64,000 nt of DNA from Salana multivorans (GTDB lineage: Bacteria; Actinomycetota; Actinomycetes; Actinomycetales; Beutenbergiaceae). Below the pieces are notes generated by a model, which saw only the letters and a list, made by a program, of their open reading frames with translations, made no database searches and was not told where the DNA came from. Each line of letters opens with the position of its first letter. Position 1 is the first letter of the stretch. Below are positions 24,762-32,307 of this stretch, one piece after another. Made by a program: the position numbers and the translations under genes. The stretch covers positions 930,001 through 994,000 of the forward strand of contig NZ_RKHQ01000001.1 in NCBI RefSeq assembly GCF_003751805.1, in the 5' to 3' direction.

Positions 24762-25517
24762 TCACCTCGCTGCGGCGAGAGCGGCCGCGAACGCGTCGAG
24801 GAACACCGCCGACGGCTGCGCGCCGACGATCGGCTGCCCGCCGAGGATGAAGGCGGGGGTGGAGTAAGCGCCCAGGTCGATGCCGAGCTGGGCGTTCTCG
24901 GTGATCTGCGCGACCGTCTCCGCCGAGGCCAGATCGGCGGTGAAGCGCTCGACGTCCAGACCGAGCTCCTCGGCAAGCGCGATCAGCGCCTCGTCGCCTA
25001 GCTCGTTCTCGGTACGGGTGGCACCGCCCTCGAACAGACGGTCGTGGTACTCCCAGAACACGCCCTGCTTTGCTGCGGCGTACGAGGCGCGAGCCGCGCG
25101 CTCCGATGCAGGCCCGAAGACGTTGACGTCGCGCCACTCGATCCGCAGCTCGCCAGCATCGACGTGATCCATCAGCAGCGGCAGCGTCTCGGCACTCCAC
25201 CGCGCGCAGAATGGACACTGGTAGTCGGAGAAGACCACGAGTGCGACGGGCGCATCCACTGGTCCCACCGCGAGCAGATCGTCCGCCTCCCGACGCTCGG
25301 CCGACCTGAGGTCGAGCTGCTCGGGTCCCTGCACCTCGGTTGGACCCCCGGGAACGGGCGCTGTGGCTGCCGGCTCCGCGCCGGAGTCACGGTTCCGGCT
25401 CATCGCGAGCACCAGTGCGACGATGACGGCGGCGACGGCAAGCACTGCGACGGGTACCAGCCAGGAAGGGTTCGAAGAACGACGCCTCCCAGACGCACGG
25501 CTCGGCTGGACAGGCAC
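24762..25517 (-). CDS. membrane-anchored DsbA-like thiol-disulfide oxidoreductase
   Basis: A 251-residue protein with a basic N-terminus, one anchor (about residues 20-39), a Pro/Gly linker and a Thioredoxin_4/DsbA domain. The redox motif CPFC is at residues 101-104 (SDYQCPFCARW) and the cis-Pro loop is YSTPAFILGG. It would introduce or reshuffle disulfides in exported proteins. GTG at 25517 is chosen because GGGGAGA lies 7 bases upstream. First gene of the DsbA-CcdA-lipoprotein operon, divergent from the CPVC-BlaI-M56 operon with shared operator DNA between. Confidence 0.88.
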   Translation of the reverse strand: MPVQPSRASGRRRSSNPSWLVPVAVLAVAAVIVALVLAMSRNRDSGAEPAATAPVPGGPTEVQGPEQLDLRSAERREADDLLAVGPVDAPVALVVFSDYQCPFCARWSAETLPLLMDHVDAGELRIEWRDVNVFGPASERAARASYAAAKQGVFWEYHDRLFEGGATRTENELGDEALIALAEELGLDVERFTADLASAETVAQITENAQLGIDLGAYSTPAFILGGQPIVGAQPSAVFLDAFAAALAAAR

Positions 25518-25569
25518 GGGCACTCTCCCCACATCACGACAGTGCGTCCCGATGAGGACGCCACGCTCT

Positions 25570-25607
25570 ACTATCGCAGATAGTCGACTAAGGCGGATAG
25601 TCGACTC
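25570..25607. promoter_or_regulatory. candidate BlaI operators between divergent operons
   Basis: Three palindromic elements lie side by side: ACTATC-GCA-GATAGT (25570-25584), the perfect 10-mer TAGTCGACTA (25581-25590) and a near copy TAGTCGACTC (25598-25607). The word GATAGTCGACT is directly repeated with a 17-base step. They precede a -10-like CACAAT (25612-25617). Control by the BlaI-type repressor encoded 570 bases away is inferred from position and palindromy. Confidence 0.6.
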
Positions 25608-25624
25608 GTGGCACAATGGGATGG

Positions 25625-26179
25625 ATGCTTCCCCTCTCGGAGTCACGCAGCCGCGCCACTCAGCGGGGCCTCGCGCTGACTCTTCACGCTCTGCGGGCCT
25701 GGACCGCGCGTGAGCTGTGGGTCGCGGTTACGGCGGGCCTCGCGGTCACCCTCGTCATCGGACTGGCGACGGTCCTGATCCCCAACCCGGCCTTCGGTCG
25801 GGACGTTCCGCCGGTGTGGTGGAACTACCCGGTGTGGCTCCTCACCTCGGCCCTGTCAGGCATGCTCGTCGCCACGTACGTCCGTCCCGCCTCTGAGGAC
25901 CCGGCCACCCTCTCGACCGCCCTCGACGACGAGGGTCGACGAGCGAGTCGCATGGGCGTGGCCGGCGGGTTCCTAGCGTGGTTCGCTGTGGGTTGCCCCG
26001 TCTGCAACAAGCTCGCACTCCTGGCCCTCGGCTACTCGGGGGCGCTCACGTGGTTCGCCCCCGTCCAGCCGTTCCTCGCGGTCGGTGCGATGCTTCTGAC
26101 GGGCGCGGCGTTGGAGCGGCGACTTCGGGGCCAGATCGCCTGCCCGGTGAGCCCCGGCCGACTCGAGGACGCGCGGTGA
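25625..26179 (+). CDS. four-helix membrane protein with intramembrane CPVC motif
   Basis: A 184-residue protein with four predicted membrane helices (about 31-52, 63-86, 109-135, 143-163). The third contains AVGCPVCNKLALLALG, a CxxC pair (Cys124, Cys127) at the membrane boundary, reminiscent of VKOR/DsbB quinone-linked oxidoreductases but not recognisably homologous. A further Cys lies in the tail (GQIACPV). ATG at 25625 is preferred because CACAAT ends 7 bases before it (leaderless); another in-frame ATG at 25616 overlaps that -10. The stop overlaps the BlaI gene (GTGA). Likely a thiol redox protein; unproven. Confidence 0.7.
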   Translation: MLPLSESRSRATQRGLALTLHALRAWTARELWVAVTAGLAVTLVIGLATVLIPNPAFGRDVPPVWWNYPVWLLTSALSGMLVATYVRPASEDPATLSTALDDEGRRASRMGVAGGFLAWFAVGCPVCNKLALLALGYSGALTWFAPVQPFLAVGAMLLTGAALERRLRGQIACPVSPGRLEDAR

Positions 26180-26565
26180 GCGACGAGTCTGGCGCGGCCC
26201 CGAGCCGGTTCGGGCTGGGGGCGCTCGAGGCGCAGGTGATGGACGTGCTGTGGGACAACGGGCCGTCGACTATCCGCGAAGTGATCGACCACCTCGCCTC
26301 CCACCCCGCCTACACCACGATCGCGACGGTGCTGACCAACCTGGATCGCAAGCGTCTGCTGACGATCACCCGGCAGAACCGCTCGACCCGGTACGCGACC
26401 CGGACCAGCCGGGAACAGCACGCGGCCGAGCAGATCGAGCAGGTCCTTCGAGCGAGCCGCGACCGCAGGGCGTCGATCCTCGAGTTCATCAACTCGATGC
26501 CGCAGGACGACCTCGACCTCCTGCGCAGCTACCTCGACGACCACGACCGGGGGAAGGAGCCGTGA
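26176..26565 (+). CDS. BlaI/MecI/CopY-family repressor
   Basis: A 129-residue winged-helix repressor. The DNA-binding part LGALEAQVMDVLWDNGPSTIREVIDHL, then YTTIATVLTNLDRKRLL, is typical of BlaI/MecI, followed by a helical dimerisation tail (EQIEQVLRASRDRRASILEFINSM). In this family, repression is lifted when a membrane M56 peptidase is activated. Here the M56 gene follows with a 4-base overlap. No beta-lactamase or penicillin-binding protein lies nearby; the likely targets are the flanking thiol-redox operons. GTG at 26176. Confidence 0.88.
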   Translation: MSDESGAAPSRFGLGALEAQVMDVLWDNGPSTIREVIDHLASHPAYTTIATVLTNLDRKRLLTITRQNRSTRYATRTSREQHAAEQIEQVLRASRDRRASILEFINSMPQDDLDLLRSYLDDHDRGKEP

Positions 26566-27542
26566 CCGCACTCGCGCTGACGGCCCTCCTCGCCGGCGGA
26601 CTGATCACCCTCGCCATCGCCGGCCCGTGGCTGCTCCGACAGGCCGCGCCGACACTGGTCCGCATCCCACGGCTGGCGATCGCCCTGACCAGCACCGGCG
26701 TCGTCGCATGGCTAGGGTCGCTGCTCGCGGTCGGCCCGGTGCTTGCCTGGGCCGGCTCCGGGCCCGCACTGCTTCCAGAGCCTGCGGCCGCCGTCTGCCG
26801 TAGGTGTCTGGCCGCAGCCACCCCATTCGGGCTCGACGCTTCCAGCACCGCGGTCCCGGCCGCGCTGCTCCTGGCGCTGCCCGCTGCGTTCGGGCTCACG
26901 CTAGCCACCAGCCTGGCCTCCCACGTGCTCCATCGGGAGCGGCGATCCCGCCACGCCGCCGAAGGCCTGCTCCTGGCCGCGCGACGACGGATCATCCGCG
27001 GGCACACGGTCTCCGTCATCGACTCGGACCACCCGTTCGCTCTCGCGCTCCCACGCCGACACGGTGGAGTCCTACTGTCCACCGGAGCCCTCGCTACGCT
27101 CGACGCGGTCGAGCTGGACGCCGTCCTGGCCCACGAACAGGCACACCTGCGCCAGCACCATCACGCCATCAACATGCTCGTCACCAGCCTTGCCGCACTC
27201 CTTCGGTGGGTCCCGCTGATCCGGGCCGCGGCCGACGCTCTGCCGCACTACCTCGAGATCGCAGCTGACGACCAGGCACGTCGCCGCACCAGCACGTCGG
27301 CGCTCGTCAGCGCCCTGGTCAAGCTCAGCAACCCATCCGGACACAGCGTTCCCCCGCACGCCCCCGCCGAGGCTCTCCATGCTGCTGCCGGTCCCAGCCG
27401 GGTCCGCCAGCTCGTTCAGCCCGCGGTCGGACCCACCGGCACGATCCCGACTGTCCTAGCAGGCCTCTACGTCGCCGCCCTCGCGGTCATCGGCGCGGCG
27501 GCGCACGCGCCCTACCTCGTGGCAGCCCTGACCGGCTGCTGA
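26562..27542 (+). CDS. M56-family membrane metallopeptidase (BlaR1/MecR1-like sensor)
   Basis: A 326-residue membrane protein with helices near residues 2-22, 33-62, 98-122 and 300-318 and a cytoplasmic gluzincin domain carrying HEQAH (His191-His195) and a downstream EIAADDQA glutamate. It lacks the extracellular penicillin-binding domain of BlaR1, so the signal it senses must differ. A CRRC motif (AAVCRRCLAA, near residue 80) in the outer loop after helix 2 could act as a redox sensor; that is inference. GTG at 26562 overlaps the BlaI stop. Confidence 0.82.
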   Translation: MTALALTALLAGGLITLAIAGPWLLRQAAPTLVRIPRLAIALTSTGVVAWLGSLLAVGPVLAWAGSGPALLPEPAAAVCRRCLAAATPFGLDASSTAVPAALLLALPAAFGLTLATSLASHVLHRERRSRHAAEGLLLAARRRIIRGHTVSVIDSDHPFALALPRRHGGVLLSTGALATLDAVELDAVLAHEQAHLRQHHHAINMLVTSLAALLRWVPLIRAAADALPHYLEIAADDQARRRTSTSALVSALVKLSNPSGHSVPPHAPAEALHAAAGPSRVRQLVQPAVGPTGTIPTVLAGLYVAALAVIGAAAHAPYLVAALTGC

Positions 27543-27751
27543 CGCGCGGACCACGCCAGGGCTAGGGGTGCCGGTCAACAAGACCGACACTCAGGGCAGA
27601 CCGGGCATGGAAGGAAAGGACGAGATCACTCGGCGCGGCGGCACCCTCCGCCGGCGCCCAAGGGCTCAACACGATTGCGCTGGCTCACCTGCGGATCTAG
27701 TCTGACTACGCCGTCAACTCAGTGGCAGCTTCCCGAGGGAGTGGCATCACG

Positions 27752-27967
27752 ATGGTCCGCGCAACGCGCGATTTCGACCGCAACCGGACGGTGAGCACGG
27801 TCGTCGAGCGGATCCACACGCTCCATCCAGAGCTCGACAAGGCCGCGCTCAAGACTCGAGTCGAAGAGAGGGTCCTCACTCTCTCGGACGCCCCGATCAC
27901 GGACTTCATCGACGTCCTGGCTGAGCGCTCCGTCCGCAACGACCTCCACCTCCCGCCAACTAACTAG
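27752..27967 (+). CDS. three-helix-bundle dimerisation-domain-like small protein
   Basis: A 71-residue soluble protein of three helices: VVERIHTLHPELD, AALKTRVEERVLTL and FIDVLAERSVRNDL. The pattern resembles the small actinobacterial three-helix-bundle dimerisation domain proteins, of unknown role. ATG at 27752 follows GAGGGAG at 10 bases; an in-frame GTG at 27722 is a weaker alternative. It is flanked by about 200-270 bases without genes on each side and seems monocistronic. Confidence 0.6.
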   Translation: MVRATRDFDRNRTVSTVVERIHTLHPELDKAALKTRVEERVLTLSDAPITDFIDVLAERSVRNDLHLPPTN

Positions 27968-28238
27968 GCAGACGGATGGCCGGGTTCCCGGCGGCGGTCG
28001 CGATCGACCGCCACTCGGCACCTGGCTAGACGACGCGTCATCCGGGTGAGTCTCCTACCCCGAGCAGGGCGCGTGGTTTCAGCCACGCGCGCCGACCGGG
28101 CCCGCCGAGGTCTCTGCGGCTCTCGGAAGAGCGCAACCGATCGTTCTCAAGAGGCCCACGCACCCAGCGAGGTCACCCAGCACACCGGACACCTCGGTCA
28201 GGCCGCGCAGGCGGAGGCTCTTCCATCATCCGGAGGCG

Positions 28239-28278
28239 ATGAAGGGTGCGGCTCCTGAGAAGGAGCCGCACCCTTCAT
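28239..28278. terminator. perfect 18-bp hairpin after the adhesin gene
   Basis: ATGAAGGGTGCGGCTCCT and AGGAGCCGCACCCTTCAT form an 18-bp stem with a GAGA loop. It lies 44 bases past the stop of the minus-strand adhesin gene and probably ends that transcript. Confidence 0.85.
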
Positions 28279-28321
28279 CTAGGTCGGCGCGTGCGGAGGG
28301 GGGAGCCGCACGCGCCGGGCC

Positions 28322-31300
28322 TTAGGCGCGCGCCTTGCGAAGACGCAGGGCGGTACCGCCCAGCGCGAGCGCCGTGAGCGCGACGAGGGCTAGCCCCACG
28401 GTGTTGGCGGCACCGGTGGACGGCAGAGGCTCGGTCGCCTTCGGGCTGGGCGTCGGGGTGATCTCGACACGGGTCGTGTCGTCATCGGTGACGTTGGGGC
28501 CCTGGGGCGGGACCGCGGTGACAGTCGCGGTGTTGTTGACCTCTCCGGCGTTGATGTCCTCCTTGGTGAGGGCGTACGTGGCCGTGGCCACGACGCTCTC
28601 GCCCGGCGCAAGGGTTCCCGGGCTGAGGGGCCACTGCCCGTACGTGATGGCAGTGAGTCCCGGCAGCTCGTCGGTGATCACGACGTCGCGGAGAGTCGTG
28701 CTCCCGGTGTTGGTGACGGTGAAGGTGAAGGTGACGAGATCTCCCACCTTGCCGGTCGCGTCGCTGCCCAGGCCGCCGGTCTTGACGATCTGGATCGCCG
28801 AGACCGCTTCGACGGGGACGGTCTCGTCGTCGACATCGCTCACTGGATCCCCCTGCGGCGGGAGGCCCGTCACGGTGGCGGTGTTGTCGACCCGAGCGGC
28901 GTCGACATCAGCCTGGGTCAGCGGATAGGTCGCCGTCGCCGACACGGACTCCCCCGAGGCCAGGCTGCCCGCGGCGCCCGGCCACTCACCGAACGTGATG
29001 GCGCTGAGACCCGGAAGCTCGTCGGTCAGAACGATGCCGTCGAGCGTGACGTTTCCCGTGTTCGTCACGAGGAAGGTGTAGATGACGAGGTCACCTGCCG
29101 TCCCCGTGGCGCCGGCTTCGAGCGCACCGGTCTTGACCAGGTCGATCGCGGGGACGTGGGGGACGGGCTGCTCGTGCTCGTCCTCGTCGTCCACGGGCGG
29201 ACCGCTGGGGGGATTCCCCGTGGTGGTCGCGGTGTTGTGGACCTGTCCGGCGTCGACGTCGGCCTGCGTCAGGGTGTAGGTGGCCGAAGCGGTCACCGAC
29301 TCGGCGGGCGCGAGGACGCCCGCTTCGGCCGGCCAGGCGTCGAACACGATCTGCGAGAGACCCGGCAGGCTGTCATGGAGCTCCACACCGCTCAAGGTGA
29401 CGTTTCCAGCATTGGTGATCGTGAAGGAGTACCGGATCTGGTCACCCACACCTGAAGCAGCTCCCTGCTCGAGGGCGCCGGTCTTGATCAGGTCGATCCG
29501 AGGTCCCTGGGGAACAGGAACGGTCTCGTCGTCCTCATCGTTGACGGGCGGGCCGCTGGGCGGGGTACCCGTGGCCGAAGCCGTGTTGTCCACCTGTCCA
29601 GCATCGACGTCGGCCTGCGTCAGGGTGTACGTCGCGGTCGCGACAACCGACTCCTCCGGCGCGAGAACACGCTCGAGGGAAGGCCACTCGCCGAAGGTGA
29701 TGGCCGAGAGACCCGGAAGCTCGTCGGTCAGGTCGACTGCGGTGAGCGTCACGTTTCCGACGTTCGTGATCTCGAACGTGTACTCGACCAGGTCGCCCGC
29801 GACCCCAGTCGACTCCTCCGCCAGGCTGCCGCTCTTCACCAGCGTGAGCTGAGGCAGCTGCGGGAGCGGCTGCTCGTCCTCGTCCTCGTCCTGCACCGGC
29901 GGACCGCTGGGCGGCGTGCCGGTGCTGGTCGCGTGGTTGTTCACCACCCCGGCGTCGACGTCAGCCTGCGTCAGCGCGTAGGTCGCGCGCGCCTCGACCG
30001 ACTCGCCGGGAGCAAGGACTCCCGCCTGCGCCGGCCACTGAGAGAAGACGATCTCCGACAGACCGGGCAGCTCGTCAGCGATGGTGACACCGGTCAGCGT
30101 GGTGTTGCCGACGTTGGTCACGGTGAACGCGTACTCGATCCGATCACCTGCGACGCCCGCGGCGCCAGCCGCCAGGTTCCCGGTCTTGACGAGCTCGATC
30201 GCGGGCGTGGGGCTGATGGTGACGGTCTCGTCGTCCTCGTCGCTCACCGAAGGGCCCTGCGGAGGAGTTCCCGTCGTGGTCGCGGTGTTGTCCACCCTCC
30301 CGGCGTCGACATCTGCCTGCGTGAGGGAGTAGGTCGCGGTGGCAGTCACCGACTCGCCCGCGGCGAGGACCCCCTGCTGAGCGGGCCACGGACCGAAGAC
30401 GATCGCCGACAGACCCGGAAGCTGGTCCGTGACGGTGACATCACGCAGCGTGACGTTGCCGGCGTTCGTGACCAGGAACGAGTACGTGACGACGTCACCG
30501 ACGCGTCCGGTGGCGTCTGCTGCGAGGGCCGCCGTCTTCACCAGCTCGATGCTCGGCGTCTGGGGAAGAGGCTGCTCGTCCTCGTCCTCGTCCTCGACCG
30601 GAGGGCCGCTGGGCGGGTTACCCGTCACGCTGGCGATGTTGTCGACAAGCCCCGCGTCCACGTCAGTCGCAGTCAGGACGTAGGTGGCCGTTGCGTTGAC
30701 CGACTCCCCCGGCGCGAGGGTTCCGGGCTGAGAGGGCCATGACCCGAACTCGATCTCGGACAGGCCGGGCATCTCGTCGGTGAGGGAGACGGAGGTGAGC
30801 GGAACCGCGCCGGTGTTGGTGACGGTGAACTGGTAGCTCACCAGGTCGCCCGCCGCGCCTGTCGCTCCCTCGCTGAGCGCGCCGGTCTTCGTCAGAGAGA
30901 TGCTGGAGCTGGGGTTGACCGGGACGGTCTCGTCATCGTCGTCCGCCACGGGGTCCCCGGCGGGCGGGGTGCCGGTCACGCTGGCCGTGTTCTCGACATA
31001 CCCACGCGCGATGTCCTCCGATGTCAGGACGTAGGTCGCGGTGGCGCTCACGCTCTCCCCCGGCGCCAGCACTCCTGCGGCGGCGGGCCACTGGCCGAAG
31101 GTGATCTCCGAGAGGCCGGGGAGCTGATCGACGAGGGTGACCGAGCCGAGGGTGACCGCACCGGTGTTCGTCACGGCGAAGGAGTACTCCACCGTGTCTC
31201 CGGCGTAGCCGTAGGCACCGGCCGCGAGCTGCGCCGACTTCTGCAGGTCGATCTCAGCGCAGTTCTGGTTGACGATCTGCACCAGCGTCTGCCGGAGCGC

Positions 31301-32065
31301 GTCGAACCCGCCGACGTAGTAGTCGCTGCCCTCGACCGTTCCTGAGACCTGGCTGATGTTCTCGCGGAACTCGACCAGGCCAGCACCCGTGACGTTGTCG
31401 TTCACGCCGATCGGGATGACGCGCGTGCCGGCCGCCTTCAGAGCGTTCGCGCTGGTGACCGCCGCGTTGATCGTGGCGACATCGGTCGAGCTGCCGGGCC
31501 CCTGAGCGGGGCTCCCGTACTGCGTGGGGTTGCCATCGGTCACCAGGAGCAGCGCGTCGTACGTCTCAGGCGCAGACGTGACGGCGGCGAAGGCGCGGTC
31601 CCAGTTGGTCCCGCCCGCCCCCGACGCCGGACGCTGAAGGTCCGCCACGTGCGAGGAGATGAGCGAGATCCCCTCGGCATCGAGGGCGGTCAGCGGCAGG
31701 GCCTGGTTGGACGCGTCTGCCGTCGCGGGGGCGTCGGAGGCGAAGTTGTGCAGAGCGAGCCGGACCGGGTAGCCCTGAAGGTCCTCGGCCAGCGCCGTGA
31801 GAGCGGCCTTGGCCTGCTCCAGCTGAGCGTCCGCCACCGAGTTGGACAGGTCAAGGCTGATGGCCAGATCAAGATCGCATCGATCGGGCATCGCAGGGTT
31901 GGAGGCGACCGGGACGGTTGCCTCCACAGCCTGTGCGCTGGCGATGCCCCCCGCGAGAGCAACCGTGCTGGCGAGCGCAACGCCGACGGCGCGTCGAAGG
32001 CGCCGTCCTCGAGTCGAACCCGGCGATGCTGATGGCGGACTGCTTCTGCGTGGTTGTGACGTCAC
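28322..32065 (-). CDS. LPXTG-anchored VWA adhesin with eight DUF11/DUF7507-like repeats
   Basis: A 1247-residue exported surface protein. A signal peptide (about residues 20-50) is followed by a von Willebrand A domain (about 60-270) with MIDAS residues DLSNS, GGTNWDRA and TDGNP. From residue 272 to about 1207 run eight tandem repeats of exactly 117 residues each (KTG...GDxVxYxFxVTN, PGLSxIxFGxWP, LAPGESVxATATY, PPxGPPVxDEDE). The end has LPSTG, a hydrophobic helix and a basic RLRKARA tail: a sortase signal. GTG at 32065 follows AGGAG at 8 bases. It probably projects from the wall and binds a surface. The divergent LuxR-type gene may control it. Confidence 0.88.
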   Translation of the reverse strand: MTSQPRRSSPPSASPGSTRGRRLRRAVGVALASTVALAGGIASAQAVEATVPVASNPAMPDRCDLDLAISLDLSNSVADAQLEQAKAALTALAEDLQGYPVRLALHNFASDAPATADASNQALPLTALDAEGISLISSHVADLQRPASGAGGTNWDRAFAAVTSAPETYDALLLVTDGNPTQYGSPAQGPGSSTDVATINAAVTSANALKAAGTRVIPIGVNDNVTGAGLVEFRENISQVSGTVEGSDYYVGGFDALRQTLVQIVNQNCAEIDLQKSAQLAAGAYGYAGDTVEYSFAVTNTGAVTLGSVTLVDQLPGLSEITFGQWPAAAGVLAPGESVSATATYVLTSEDIARGYVENTASVTGTPPAGDPVADDDDETVPVNPSSSISLTKTGALSEGATGAAGDLVSYQFTVTNTGAVPLTSVSLTDEMPGLSEIEFGSWPSQPGTLAPGESVNATATYVLTATDVDAGLVDNIASVTGNPPSGPPVEDEDEDEQPLPQTPSIELVKTAALAADATGRVGDVVTYSFLVTNAGNVTLRDVTVTDQLPGLSAIVFGPWPAQQGVLAAGESVTATATYSLTQADVDAGRVDNTATTTGTPPQGPSVSDEDDETVTISPTPAIELVKTGNLAAGAAGVAGDRIEYAFTVTNVGNTTLTGVTIADELPGLSEIVFSQWPAQAGVLAPGESVEARATYALTQADVDAGVVNNHATSTGTPPSGPPVQDEDEDEQPLPQLPQLTLVKSGSLAEESTGVAGDLVEYTFEITNVGNVTLTAVDLTDELPGLSAITFGEWPSLERVLAPEESVVATATYTLTQADVDAGQVDNTASATGTPPSGPPVNDEDDETVPVPQGPRIDLIKTGALEQGAASGVGDQIRYSFTITNAGNVTLSGVELHDSLPGLSQIVFDAWPAEAGVLAPAESVTASATYTLTQADVDAGQVHNTATTTGNPPSGPPVDDEDEHEQPVPHVPAIDLVKTGALEAGATGTAGDLVIYTFLVTNTGNVTLDGIVLTDELPGLSAITFGEWPGAAGSLASGESVSATATYPLTQADVDAARVDNTATVTGLPPQGDPVSDVDDETVPVEAVSAIQIVKTGGLGSDATGKVGDLVTFTFTVTNTGSTTLRDVVITDELPGLTAITYGQWPLSPGTLAPGESVVATATYALTKEDINAGEVNNTATVTAVPPQGPNVTDDDTTRVEITPTPSPKATEPLPSTGAANTVGLALVALTALALGGTALRLRKARA
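28445..31252 (-). repeat. eight 351-bp coding repeats
   Basis: Each unit encodes exactly 117 residues with no insertion or deletion among the eight. Linkers at unit ends alternate between an ETVPV-type (units 1, 3, 5, 7) and an EQPLP-type (units 2, 4, 6); the last unit has its own ending. At protein level the units are diverged (many substitutions) rather than identical. Confidence 0.85.
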
Positions 32066-32220
32066 GATCGAGACTCCTAAGCGATGCGAACAGGCATGGG
32101 CGTCTCACCCCGTGTGAGCCCCCGGGTTCGATGGTTGGCGGGCCCCCGAGCTGCTGTCCTCCCGCCTCCAGGAAGATCACCCGTCACTTCACCCGTTCAG
32201 CGGGTGTCGTCTCATCTACA

Positions 32221-32239
32221 GATTGCAGACCGTTGCAAC
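32221..32239. promoter_or_regulatory. possible operator TTGCA repeats upstream of the LuxR-type gene
   Basis: GATTGCAG and the perfect palindrome GTTGCAAC (32232-32239) place two TTGCA half-sites 11 bases (one helical turn) apart in the region between the adhesin and the LuxR-type regulator. Function as a regulator box is a guess. Confidence 0.3.
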
Positions 32240-32307
32240 TCGTGCTCAAACGCGACACGCTCCCGCATGCGTCACCACAGAGCAGGGAGATGGGTCAGGA
32301 TGAACAC

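Noticed and set aside
26176-27542. Beta-lactam resistance locus
   Set aside because: BlaI and M56 are present, but the M56 protein lacks the penicillin-binding sensor domain and no beta-lactamase or PBP gene is near.
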